From Cladobotryum mycophilum (Eukaryota > Ascomycota > Sordariomycetes > Hypocreales > Hypocreaceae): a DNA stretch of 64,000 nt. Below, one piece after another: positions 1-11,826 of the stretch. The first letter of the stretch is position 1, and each line of letters starts with the position of its first letter. Location of the stretch: NCBI GenBank assembly GCA_036429605.1, contig CM071589.1, positions 5,022,001 through 5,086,000 of the forward strand. Reading direction: 5' to 3'. The translations under genes were made by a program, and so were the position numbers. The notes under the pieces were generated by a model. That model did not search any database and had not been told where the DNA came from. It worked only from the letters and a program-made list of their open reading frames with translations.

Positions 1-2842
1 TGGCATGCATCTGCATCAAGGGACAAGGCCAGGCTTTTCCCACACTTTTTAAAAAGTCGGTCTGGCTGTTGGACAATTCTAACTGGCCAGATGCACATTG
101 TCGCATGCCGTCGTCGAACTGTGATTCGCAGATTGCCGGGCAATACGACAGGTTCCGGGGGAGCCAGCAAATGTTGTGGGTGTGGACATGGGCGCTATCA
201 AATCAACCAAAGCAGTCCAAGCAGTCCAAGAAGCACCAAACAGATGCGCAGGATCATCGTCAACGGAGTCTCCTTTGGAGGTTGGACCAATTCGAGCGTG
301 CAATGGTCATGCATCACAAGAAATGCCACCGCACCCATCATCATTAGTTCATAGATGAAGGCGTCGCCGGACTCAGTGTTGTGTGTGCTGGGTGAAAATC
401 TTCTCCCTAGGCTAGGCACTCTCAACATTCACTCATTCAACTAGTGTTCAACATCCTATCCCTTCCACTTGTCTCCCCCAACTCCCGGCCGTTGATAAAA
501 ATCGACAGGGTTGGGCACGTGTGGTGGAAAAAGAAAAATGCAGCAAAAAAGGGTGGCAGGGCGGAGAATGACTGCAAAAGAAAAAAGAAAAAACTAGACG
601 GCACGCCATGCAAGGACAAAGCTTGTGAAGACTTATGACGCTGGCCTACATGCCTGGTACGCCTTCAACACGCTGCCAACGGGTTCGCGGAACCATCATC
701 GAACAACCGTTTGCTACTATGAGGCATAGGATTTTGCCACGATATACCAATTGTCTCTGATCAACAAGCAACTAGTAATTGTAAACAGTCATAGTTTTGC
801 TGTCGGCGTTGACGAACACATCAAACGTAGGATCTGACGGGAACGACTATCATTTAATGCCTTTTGAGCAGCTGGCAGCCGTGATCAGCGACGGAAAGGC
901 AAAATCCCACACAACCACAGTACCTAGCTCAGGGACCTGCCAGAGAGTCCTGGCTCCGCGTGACGGGCGATCGTCGGGGATGGTGAGAAAAGGCCTCGAT
1001 TAGGCATTCGGCACTAGAAGGTTGTGGTGTTGCTGCTTCGAAGCAGCGATGTCAAGTCGTTTGTCCAATCAGCACAAGGATCGGGCTTCATGTCGATTGC
1101 GAGTGTGCACTGGGGCTTGCTGGGCTGGGTTGGCCCCCCTGTCATCCACGGATGGAGCCAAGCAGCGTCACGGAGGTCCCCCATTCTTTGGTGGAGTGTT
1201 CGGATGGTGCTCTGTGCTCATGCTGGAGCTAATGTACATGGCACAAAACTGCACAAGTGTAATGAGACGACTCGACGAGCTCCCTCGCTTCCATTGGCGG
1301 AGCCGAGGAAAAAAGTCAGAGATGCTACGGAAGACGGAGAACAGTTTGGTCTGATCGGGCGGACAGTAGAGGAGCAGTAGTTTAGGTCGAGAGACTTTGC
1401 TCCGGGCCCTGGTTGGCTCTCTGGTGTAAATGCAAAATGCAGTGGTGCGTGTGAGAACAGGTTTTTGCGGCAGCCAAAATCTGGAGTACCTATAGGCGAG
1501 AATGTGGTTGACGAGAGTTGCATGTGGAAGAAGAGATGCCATTGGACATGTTTGTCTTGAACCGATGGCTGGGTGATGCAAGTGGAATGGAACTGGCATC
1601 TGCAAGTGGCTGGGGGGAAAGAGGAGGAGGAAGAGAGGAGGAGACACAACGTTGAGCACACAGATAGGTCAGGTACGAGGGGACTACTACCTGTACCTCG
1701 TGCATAAGGCGCAAATTGAATGTACATACGTGAGGTACCATCTCTGCCCCGTTAAGGTACAAAGGTACTATCTACGGTACCGCAGGCGGCCAGACGGAAA
1801 GTGGTCCTCATTTTAATGGAAAGGGCCTTGAAGGGCGGCCACCACAAGGAATTCTGTAGTGACTCAGTGCTCCTCTATAGATACAAGTACAACAGCTACC
1901 CAAACAGGAAAAAAACCTCATCCCATCACATCTCATCACAATATTACAAGTACTTGTATGAACAAGGGAGAGAGGGGAGAGAACGCGAGATACAGCGGAG
2001 CGTCAGATTTGTGAGAGAAAGCGCTGCTCCGTCCGGGCCCTGAAACGCTTGCTTGCAGCCAAAATTTCGTGTGCCAAGGAGATGAGATAAACAGGTTGCC
2101 CTTGTACCCTTCCTTGTACCCATGTTCCCATGTTCCCTTGTACCTTGGTACTCCGTCCGTCCCCTCTTCAAGGCAAGCCCAAGAGGCACTCTTTACTCCA
2201 TCAGGCAGGGCTCTAGTGGCGGCTTCTCGTCGGACCCCGACCCCTGTCATGATCTCTGTGGGTGTGGATCCAACCTGGCCCTGGCGTCCGTTGCAAGTAC
2301 CCAGTGTGACCTGGTTTCACGCGCACGGCCACCCTCGCACCGGACTGTGGGACATGCCATGGCATGCCGTCCCATCATAAAACTTATACGGCGGCCCTTC
2401 CACCCCAAGAATTCCCATTCCCATATGAGAGACACAATCTCTAAACTTCTGGCCGTCCATACGCATGGAGCCTAACGAAGCATTCCTCAAAGGCCTCCCT
2501 TGAAACCATTCTTTTCCTTCTCCATGCCTTCACGACACTCGTTCGACTAACCCTCTCCCTTCTCTTCTTCGCCCACTGCTAGCTAGCTTAGTAGTCAGGC
2601 AAGCAGCTCTTACAAGCTAGCATTTCGTCGACAGACACGTTCCAAACAAACAGACAGACAGACAGACACGCACACAAGAAACAAGACACACAAGACACAC
2701 CCTACCCAAATCAAATTCTTTCACCCCTTGCCATCGATTGATTTGTCTCGAAACCATCTCTTTCACACGAACAGGACGACGAAAACCAAAACTCCCTATT
2801 CTACAGTCCAGACTGCCCCAAGTCTGAACCCCTACTGCAACT
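1..2842. other. intergenic DNA and probable 5' leader of the next gene
   Basis: I see no coding region with conserved features here. Open frames on both strands overlap each other, are low in complexity and lack recognisable motifs. Positions 1680-1795 contain several GGTAC/TACCT motifs. Positions 2480-2842 are pyrimidine-rich with ACAC and CAGACAGA tracts, typical of a fungal promoter and 5' untranslated leader for the gene starting at 2843. Confidence 0.6.
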
Positions 2843-3916
2843 ATGGCGTCAGTAGAGCAGACTTGTAATCATATCGACTTCATTCCAGGCGATCACGATA
2901 TGGAGGCGCACGAGAACGACAAGAAGTCTTATAGAAGCTCCTTCTCCAGCTCTTCTCGCCCCTCGACACCCGCTACACCCGCTTCCGAAATCGATGACCT
3001 CGAAGTTAGCCCCAAGACTATCGTCGGCAAAATGCTTGGACAAGACATCAAGAGCGACAACCTTTTGGTTCCGGCACTGCCTGCCAAGAGCTCCCTGAGA
3101 GCCTCTAGGCTTCTAGCAACCCTCCCTCAGAAGAACTCGTCAGAGGCGCGACCTGTTCTCACCCCGGCGGCACCTCATCTTCTCTACCTCTCCTCAGAGG
3201 AAGATGCTTCATCTTCCGCCGACGACTTCTCCGACTGCGACTATGCCTCGGACAATGAGCCCATGGAAGAGACACCAGAGCAGCCAGCTCGTATGGTTTC
3301 AGTTGTTTTCTCTGGCAGGCCATCCATCATTGAGCTTCCCCGAAGATCGATATCACCGAGCTCGACCGAGTGCACTGTTAGCGAGCTGTTGAGGACATCA
3401 ACCGAACCAAGCCTTAACCGAAAGGGATCCTACTCATCCGATTTATCAATGGCCTACAATCATCCTCCTAGATCGAGCAGCATGATTAACACCACATTCG
3501 ATATGCAAAGGCACACTTTCCTCAACACGGACCCCTTTGCAACCAAGTCTGAACTAGACGAACGCGAGGTAAACCAGACCCGCAAGGCAACCACCATGTT
3601 CAAGAGAACCCTCAGTCTGGTCAGGAAGCGTAGCAAGCCCGTCCTGAACTCGACGGGGGCCATGTCTCGCGAGAACCTGTCCATACAGCCGGTCCGTATG
3701 CAACAGGTCGGTGAGGAGCAAGAGGAACACCATGTTAGCGAACCCCGGACATCAACGCCAAGGGGACCCGCAACGTACCATGAGATTATTAGCTCAGCAA
3801 GGAAAAACAGCTATTCGGCAACATCCTCGCCGGTTAGCGAAACAACATCGCCGACATCACCAGGGAAAAAGCTGCGAAGCGGGTTCATGAGTCGGAGGAA
3901 GAGCATCAAGGCATAA
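2843..3916 (+). CDS. Ser/Thr-rich conserved-type hypothetical protein
   Basis: This is an uninterrupted frame of 357 codons with a reasonable start context (CAACTATGG) after a pyrimidine-rich leader. I do not recognise a domain. The protein is dominated by disordered Ser/Thr/Pro sequence (SSFSSSSRPSTPATP near residue 35). It has an acidic stretch (SSEEDASSSADDFSDCDYAS, residues about 117-136) followed by an ordered-looking hydrophobic segment (MVSVVFSGRPSIIELP, about 151-166). The C-terminus is basic (KKLRSGFMSRRKSIKA). Several RRxS and SP sites suggest heavy phosphorylation. There is no signal peptide or membrane segment. It reads like a cytosolic or nuclear regulatory protein. It stands alone, with more than 5 kb of gene-free DNA downstream. 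The gene call is firm; the function is unknown. Confidence 0.85.
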   Translation: MASVEQTCNHIDFIPGDHDMEAHENDKKSYRSSFSSSSRPSTPATPASEIDDLEVSPKTIVGKMLGQDIKSDNLLVPALPAKSSLRASRLLATLPQKNSSEARPVLTPAAPHLLYLSSEEDASSSADDFSDCDYASDNEPMEETPEQPARMVSVVFSGRPSIIELPRRSISPSSTECTVSELLRTSTEPSLNRKGSYSSDLSMAYNHPPRSSSMINTTFDMQRHTFLNTDPFATKSELDEREVNQTRKATTMFKRTLSLVRKRSKPVLNSTGAMSRENLSIQPVRMQQVGEEQEEHHVSEPRTSTPRGPATYHEIISSARKNSYSATSSPVSETTSPTSPGKKLRSGFMSRRKSIKA

Positions 3917-5378
3917 TCATATATACTCACACTCACACACACACATGCACGCATACACATACCCACGCACACACACAACAACGCTACTCTCTATTCAAAC
4001 ATTATTCTTAATTTTATTCGTTTTTTTATTTACGATGCTCCGACGGCTGGCCATTTTGGTTTTGTTATGATGGTGCAAGGAGATTCAATTTATTTTTTAA
4101 GGGCGGCGCTTTCTGTACGGTTCGAGAATCAAAAGATGGGGGCACAGACTCATGGCGTTTTTATTTTTACGGAGTGATGCGGTTATACATACACACGAGT
4201 TTCTTACGTGGCAGGGTACTATTTTCAGGGAAGAGGTCGGCAATGCAGAATGCACCGCCTCGGGCATGGCGTTATTTTGGACTTGAAGAGGAAGACGAAG
4301 CAGAAGAGACGCATGAAGAGGAACCTAGGGGTTATGGCTATGACTGGCAGAGACTCATACCGGGATGACGGAACTGGCGGTCAGATTCAAACTGAATGTA
4401 CTTGCATGTACAGATAGTCACGATACCAAGACATTTTACACACAAAGATTTGTTGATTTGCATGATCCTTTTTGTTTTTTTTTGCTTGTGAGATTTGGTT
4501 TGTTGTCATGGCAGTAAATGCAGATGCAGATGCACACACACAGACAGTGGGTGGATGGGTGAGTGGATGGGCGAGAGAGAGAGACCCAGGAACGCATGGT
4601 CGCTTGCAGCGCTTGTCGTTCCTGGTGCTGCTGGTCGTGCATTGCCCTGACAGGAAAAGTTACTGGGGGAGTTTTGGTGGTACGACCTACCTAGTAGTCC
4701 AAAGGTATGCACACAGTGCTGCTGTAGGACAATCCGAAAAAGTAGGAAATGTGGGTATTATTATTTCATTTACAGCGGTGTCTAACCAAAGAAGAAGAAG
4801 CGAAAATGGAACACACTAAATACGATTATATCGCGCTTTTTCCGTGAGATTCCACGGAGCATATGTACATACAGTTTTTAGTCCAAAGTAGTCGTAGCGG
4901 TAGTCTCAAGGCCGTGATGCATTCTGGGCCTGTCATGGGGTTACAGCGCAGCTTTCCAAGACATCTATGGGCGCCAGCACGAGAGGGAGAAAAAAACAAG
5001 AGGTGTTCGAGAGCGTTTGGCTAAGAGGGCGGCGAGTCCCGGGACGGCATGGCCGCTTACTGTTTTTTCTCTCTTTCTTGGGGCGCTTTTTGTTGGTTTA
5101 ACTACGTAGGAATGTACGGAGGTATGGAGGTATGTGGTAGCAGTAGCAGTAGTAGAAGAAATGTGTGCAACGAATGAGGAGTTTTTCTTACGGATTTTGG
5201 TGATGTGGAATTGGATGGAAGGGGAGATGTGTATATACTAGGTATGTATGTGTGTATGTGTGTATGCAGCATGTGTGTGGTTTGCGCTATATGATGTTGG
5301 GATGCAGAAGGGGGAGGGGGTAGAAGGGGATGAATGGATGTGATGCTGAGGTGTTTGTGGGAAGATGTATGTATGTAA

Positions 5379-5399
5379 GTGTGTGTGTGTGTGTGTGTG
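5379..5399. repeat. (GT)n microsatellite
   Basis: About ten GT units sit inside a wider GT/GTAT-rich tract (5230-5430). Confidence 0.9.
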
Positions 5400-5634
5400 A
5401 TATGTGTGTGAATGCGTTTGGGTGTGTATGGGTGGAGGAAGCGCTTTTCTTTCTTGGCCGAGTTGGGTATTGTTCACTGATGGAATGGAGGTGAAGGGTT
5501 AGGTTGGGTTGCGATGGCGATGAGACAGACCAGACAGCAGAGAGCCTCTTTGGGCGAGGGGAGTGAATACGAAGCAGCGGGATACTGTGCTGTGTGGGAA
5601 GGGGAAGAAGCTGCAGTAGGCCAAAGTCAAAGGA

Positions 5635-5658
5635 TCAAATCAAATCAAATCAAATCAA
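5635..5658. repeat. (TCAAA)n pentanucleotide repeat
   Basis: Nearly five tandem TCAAA units. Confidence 0.9.
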
Positions 5659-6510
5659 CAGCCAAAAAATGTGCGGGGGAAAGAGGAGCAGCACGAGCAT
5701 TGAGCTTGGGTATTCACAGGTCCAGGGGTCGGGTTCAGGTCCAGGCCGATCCAGTCAATGCTCCTGAAGAGGAAGAGGAAGAGGCGGCGGCGGCGACGTG
5801 ACTCGAGCAACAAAAATGCGGGATGAAGCTCTGTTGGACGACGGACGACGATGATGATGATGACAAGGTACGCACGGGGAGCCATCATCATTTTGCCAAG
5901 CAGTAGCAGTAGCAGCAACAGAACCCGCCGAGCCGAGTTCAAGGTCAAGGTCAAGCATCCATACCTCAGGTAAGTAAGTGTATTACTTATCGAGAATCTT
6001 ACGGTGTAAAACTGATATGCTTGCATGCATGTGAGCTATCCCTACCCAGGTTCAAGGAAATATGTATTACATTAATTGAATTAATTAATGAACGAATACA
6101 AGATGCATACAACACACACACACACACGGGCACATCTGACGGGGCCAGGAAATGACATCAACATCGTCTGACAAGAGAGAGTAAGGACAGGACATGATCA
6201 TGACTTGTGTTGATCAAGTAAGGGATTGATGAACTGATTCAAAAGGAATCGAAAAAGCAGGGCAACAACTCGATCGAGTCAGATTAAACCAAAACATTGC
6301 TGTAAAACAGGGACAATCACGATTGGGGGGGGACAAAAGGACTTGGTAATATCATCATTTCGGTACTTGCCCATCAGTCCAAAATCCACTCTCCATCGTC
6401 GATCGCTTTTTCCCATGGGTAATTCTTAAACTTGGCAGTTGCTTTGCTTTCTTTTTCTCCATCTCCCATACAGGTACTTGTACTAACTACTTGTACCTGT
6501 AGGAGGCAGC

Positions 6511-6539
6511 ACTACTACTACTACTACTACTACTACTAC
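6511..6539. repeat. (ACT)n trinucleotide repeat
   Basis: Nine to ten ACT units, flanked on both sides by GGTAC/GTACC-type motifs (6474-6545). Confidence 0.9.
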
Positions 6540-6789
6540 AGGTAAACTAACTAAACAAGCATGAACTGTGCGGGAAAAGATGTTTCCTTTTTCTTTTCTT
6601 CTACTTTTCATTCACTGTTTTAGTGTGTAGAGTTTGGGGAACAAGTCTATTTGCTTTCTTTTTTTCTTGCTTTCATCTCATTTGTTTGAAACAAGGGCGA
6701 TTTTGGTGCTGCCGAGGCCTTAGTACTTGGTAAAGGGATAATGAACGTATTTTTAGGAATGGTGCTTGTAGTTTGATGTTTTGAGTGAC

Positions 6790-6793
<4 letters not shown>

Positions 6794-6861
<68 letters not shown>
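6794..6861. repeat. (AG)34 microsatellite
   Basis: This perfect 68-bp AG run is the longest simple repeat in the window. It generates spurious long frames on both strands and is a polypurine tract capable of triplex formation. Confidence 0.97.
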
Positions 6862-6863
<2 letters not shown>

Positions 6864-6985
6864 TCATTGTTTAGGCAAGAGAGAGGGATCTGAGCGTTGC
6901 AATTTTTTTTTGGTGGGTGGGACAAGACATGGAAGGTGCATTGTGTTGTGCATTGCGTTGTGCATTGTGCGGGAACAAAGCTGCT

Positions 6986-7008
6986 GTTTGTTTGTTTGTT
7001 TGTTTGTT
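6986..7008. repeat. (GTTT)n tetranucleotide repeat
   Basis: About five and a half tandem GTTT units, just downstream of repeated GTTGTGCATT-like words (6940-6970). Confidence 0.9.
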
Positions 7009-9382
7009 CCTTACATAATTATGACTGCATTGCATGGATGCTCTTATCGTGAGCCCTTGGACTTGCAGCCAAAGCAGCTTCATTCCTCAACTTTCAACGT
7101 CAACAAATCCATGCCCCCCAAAATCTGAATAACAAAATACAACATTCTCTTGTTTTTCCAATACACTAGAATGCCCCATGTTCCCAGAACTGACAAAAGT
7201 AGTCTTTAGGACAACACACACACATTCAAATGAAACTACCGGACACGTCACTACGCTGGCACATGGCTCCTGAATCAAAACACCAACAATCTGTTCTTGA
7301 CTTGTCTCGTCCCGTCTTCTCCCACCGCCAGGAGTTCATGCACCAAAAAGCAAATTCGGAGCCTCACATATTACTTATACACACACCAATACCGATACCA
7401 AGCACACCAACAGCACGCACGCCAATGCCAACCAAGCACGCTACCGTTCTAAAACACTCTACGTACTTACATACATGAAAAAAAAAGCTCCGAGCGAAGA
7501 GATGCGACAAGAAAAAACGTCAAAGCCCTCTTGCACTGTGAAATACATTGCTGGCCAAAACCCACCATCACCACCACCACAACCAACCCCTGACACCATT
7601 TCCATGGGATGGAAATTGGGCGGTTAATTTAAGCGATCCTTGTCCACGAGAATAATAACGGGGGTGGGATCCACAGCGCTTGTGTGTCCGGATTAGGGAA
7701 TTCCATGGCCGTTTATTGTGTACATGCACAAAGTGTGAGCGTGTACCTGAAGCCTCTTTTTTTTTTTGGTCTAGGTTCAGGGGTTCTCGTGTTTATCTTT
7801 TGGTCCCTCACAATTTCATTTCTTCGAACAAGTGTAGCGGCACGTCTTCAAGCAACGCAACATTCTTTAGGTAGTACTAAAAGTATGTATGCAAACGTCT
7901 TGAGGCGGTGATGGGTTGAGACATGGCATTTCATAGCTCCAACGTTGGAGGTTTTTTCTGCCTCTCCTATTTGTTTATTTTTTCTATTCGTTGCCGATGA
8001 ACCATTGGCTTCCTGCTTACGCGCACCACACACTCACCATCACCATCACCGTCACACAGCTCCGTATCTCACCTCTCTCCATCTCGGGGACCTTGAGAAA
8101 ACACCAATGCAGACATCACTACATCATCACATCTTGGCACAACAGCATCTCCATCTCAGCCTCGTAATCAACCCCCACACCTAACCTAACATAACCTAAC
8201 CTAAACTCCATTCACCCACCTTCTCACAAGGTTCAAGGTTCCAACTCCATATCACACACGCACTACGGAGCTCTCCTTTTTTCCCCCATGCTCATCTCTC
8301 TGTCTCTCTCCCACGGATCCCCAGTCCCCTCCCGAGCCAACAACGAAAAAAGAGAGAAAAAGTGGACTCTCTGCCGATTCGGCGCCTCTGAAACAGGGAT
8401 CCTAGCTCTTTGTCTTTTGTCTCTACCGGTCCATCATCAAAACTAGTGTAGGTGAGAGGAGGCTAATGATAACATATGTTCTACCTACCAACTAACAGTA
8501 ACAAAAAGCTGCCATCTCCGGACGAGAGAGAAAGAGACTAGCGAGTGCGTAATTTTGGTTAAACTCGAAATGAGGCTCTCCATATCAAATATGAAGGGAA
8601 AAAAGTGCATCATTAGCGTCCTCGTTCGACACGACTCTACTATTCTTCAATGTCACTTCACCAAGAGCCTCTTGGTTAATCACCCTTCGACTCATCTCAA
8701 CGTTCAAAAACGCGCCCTAACCATTTCCCTTCCCCATACGGAACAATCATTAGACTAATACATCATTGCAATTCAAGCAAAAGCCATCGCATCCTTCGCT
8801 CCATCCGTTTTGGTCCAAGTCTAATCCAGAAAAAAAAATCACATCTCAAAAATTCCAGCCTCAAGCCCCAACCAGGGGGTCCCTTATTCTCCTCCTCCAC
8901 CCCGTCCAGCTGGCTGAAGCCACACGGGCGTTAGAAATAGCTGAGGCGTTCCCATCAACTATTTACGGTATCGCCAAACCCCATTCTCGGCAAGCTGAAG
9001 CCAACTTGGGGCGCACCCGATGAGGACCCTGGAGCGCCACGACCGTTCATCGTCAAGCACACGTGGGGTGGCCATGTCCTTCGTCAAATCAAACGGCTAT
9101 GCATCTTTTTTTCTTTTCTTCTTTTTTCTGCTCTTCCCACGCGCGTCGTATTTCATTGATACATACAAAATCACCAAGCCCTTCCCACGCTTTTCCGTCC
9201 GTGACCATGCAATCTCCACATCGTCTCCGTCTTATACCCAATCTGTTGCCCCAAGATGATATTGGTAATCATGGAAAGAAAGAAACCAACAATCATTTTA
9301 AACAAAAAAAAATTCACCTGCAAGCATCATTACTGCTGTGCAAAAGGTCGTTCAATAGCAAATAATCATCAACTCCTCTCCC

Positions 9383-11826
9383 CTAGCTCCCATTCAGGGC
9401 AGCCTCGGTCTGTGGGCTCACGCCACCAGCAGGCTGCTTGGTGCGGAGTGTCAACGGGAAGGGATACTCCTCAGGGTCCTCCTCCTCTCTGTGTTTTCTT
9501 ATTAGTATAACATTCCAACTCACACCAGCAACAGAAAAAAGGGCAGAACTTACGGAAGTTTCCAGGCAACATAATCTTCGGTGCTCAAACCCTCTCGGCC
9601 TTCTTGGAGACTGGCAAAGTCACCAGGCGTCATCATGCCAGTCCGGTCACGAGGCGAGCCGGGCACAGAGAATGGTCGTGAGATCTTCTGCTCGGGGCCG
9701 GGGATAAAGTCCTCCTCCTCATCACCTCCAAACGAGTTGGGGTATGCGCGCCGCAGAGCGAGCTGGCGGGCCTTGATGTACTCCATGCCCATTCGCTTCC
9801 AGTCCAGGAGATCGCTGAGACGCTCAGTACGATTCCTCTGGTTGATGCGTTGACGACGGCTCTTGGCAGCAAAATCGTACATGAAATTTGTGAGCTGGTT
9901 GACCGAGTCGTCTACTCCCTTTGTGCGACGGTCGACGATATAGATGCCATAGTCGCTCGAGTTCTCAATGAGCTCCTCCATGTAGCAGCCGAAACCAGAC
10001 AAGTTGGTTGTGATGCTTGGGACGCCCATAACAGTACACTCGGCAGGGGTGTAGCCCCATGGTTCGTAATACGATGGGAAAACGCCCATGTGGCAACCAC
10101 GAACAAAGTCGTCGTAGTCGAGCGGCAGAACAGGGTTGGCCGAGTTCAAGAACTCTGGGTGGAACACAACCTTGACCCGGTCAGACGGGTGGTTGAAGAG
10201 CTGCACACGGCGGATCTGGTTCAACACTGGGTCTTCACTGTCGCTGACCATGTTGTGTGTGACAATGGGTGGAAGGCCGTGGCGCTTCATGGCAAAGAGA
10301 CGTCTTCGCAGAAGCACACGGTCTTGTCCTGAAATCAGCTCCTTCTCGTCGGGCATGGAATCGCCGTCATGCCACTTGAGGGACCGCTCAAAGATTCGTC
10401 GACCAATGGACTGCTCGATAACATGGACGGTATCTCTCAGAGACTTGATGACGGCCTGACCCTTGAGGGCTTCGACAGTAAGCGATGTAGTCTGTGCAGG
10501 CATGATGATGAAGGCGACAACAGTCATCTTGCTTCCAGTCTCCTTGAGCCTGTGGTTCAACCGCGCCAGAGATTCAATGAACATGTCTACACCCTTATTT
10601 CGGAACTCATAACGACCAGCTGTGAAGAGGTACAGCGTGTTGTCGGGTTCAAAGTCGTAGTGGCCATAGAAGTGACCACGAACAAAGTCGTGGATCTTCT
10701 CCTTGGCCTGCTGGTGCAGATTTTGGAATTCGTGAACTGCAGAGAACTTGGTGACGTTGAGACCGTTGGGCAAAACACCATCAGGCTTTCTCTTCAACAG
10801 ATGCTCCGACTCAAAGGCGGTGATGTGGGATACTGTTGTGAAGACGTCGCAGGAGTGCGCAGAAGCCCTCTCAATGCAGTATCGATGGTAGATGCCTCGC
10901 TTGCCAGCCTCTGAATCTACATCAAAGAACTGCAGGTTGTTGTAGAAGTCAACTGAGCCAGCGCAGAGGTATCGTCCCAAGAGAGTAGCATGAGTTGTGA
11001 AAATGGTTGTAACATCGATTCGTCGCTTCTTTGTCAGGGGCAAGGCAACACCAGAAAGCCACTCGTGGAAGTGTGCAATGACGGCCTTTTTCTTTTCGTG
11101 GCATACAAACTACTAAGGGTCAGCAACCGCAGAGGGTCAAGAGCAGGACTCTGAAGAAAACTCACCTCTCCAAGGAACCAAGCAACCAGATAACCGAATA
11201 CAATGGCCTCATTGGTTTCATCATCATCGGGCGGGGATGGAATGCTCGCGACAGTCCAAAGGTCGGTTTTCCACTCGTTCAGGTAGCCATAAGCAGTCTT
11301 GGTGTCAATCAGGAGAACTCGGGGAGCTCCCTCGATCAACCACCGACCATACATCATACCAATGCCTCGGTCCTTCATTGACTGCATGGTGGCGGCCAAT
11401 TCCTTGTTGGTAGGTTCCATCTCTTCGACCTCGACAGCGGCCTGTGTTGTGTTAGCTACTGCGTCAAGTTTGGCTTCTTGTCTAGGCAGTCTAGGGAGCG
11501 TACCGACTGATGGTTCAGAGGTCCAATGAGGGTGTAACGGTCGCCATATTCGGCGGTTGTTACGGGAGCTTTGGACTTGAGCACGGAATAGATACCACCA
11601 ACTATTTGCGTCAAGCGTTAGAACTGAGCACTTTCTTTCTTTGCTGCGCTGCGCTGTGTTGTACTGGCGACCCAGGTGAACAGGATAGATAGGTAGGTAG
11701 CTTCTTACCTCGATGAGCTACTTCAGTAGCAATCTCAAAGAGAAGGTGGTTCTTGATATCACGGACTGATTCACCGTCGGAAGCCATTGTTCCGTTGCCA
11801 GAGGTTAAACCTGGAACCGACGACAT
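9383..11826 (-). CDS. GSY1: glycogen [starch] synthase (GT3 family), five exons
   Basis: This cytosolic enzyme extends glycogen chains from UDP-glucose. Exons, in coding order: 11826-11709, 11601-11504, 11441-11166, 11109-9554 and 9488-9383. The introns are 107, 62, 56 and 65 bp, all GT-AG. They join to 717 residues, the usual length for fungal Gsy proteins. The N-terminus ends exon 1 in EIATEVAHR and continues VGGIYSVLKSKAPV, the donor-sugar loop of the family. The catalytic E-X7-E lies in YYEPWGYTPAECTVMG. An arginine cluster (RRQRINQRNRTERLSDLL) matches the glucose-6-phosphate-sensing helix. The C-terminus has RPFSVPGSPRDRTGMMTPGD, the region phosphorylated in yeast Gsy2, and ends with an acidic EEEDPEEYPFPL stretch encoded mostly by the last small exon. 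Activity is therefore probably controlled by phosphorylation and glucose-6-phosphate. The gene is complete. Confidence 0.96.

Larger units (their letters stand above)
3917..9382. other. long gene-free, repeat-rich region
   Basis: About 5.5 kb lies between the hypothetical gene and the 3' end of glycogen synthase. No frame shows conserved motifs or a plausible exon chain; the longer frames come from microsatellites (poly-Ser/Leu and poly-Arg/Glu from GA/CT runs). The start is the 3' untranslated region of the upstream gene, with a CA-rich tract at 3928-3980. The remainder holds several simple repeats, listed separately. A non-coding RNA cannot be excluded. Confidence 0.55.

Noticed and set aside
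1168..1762. Overlapping minus-strand frames of 90-169 codons
   Set aside because: Three frames are open over the same DNA with biased composition and no recognisable domain; more likely chance.
4105..4135. GGTTCGAGAATC as a tRNA B box
   Set aside because: It lacks the conserved C at the end of the box, and there is no A box or cloverleaf around it.
6647..7128. Frames with poly-Ser/Leu or poly-Arg/Glu
   Set aside because: They are produced by the AG microsatellite.
9850..10914. Long plus-strand frames (9850-10332, 10369-10914)
   Set aside because: They lie antisense to the main glycogen synthase exon, whose motifs are unmistakable; they are shadow frames.
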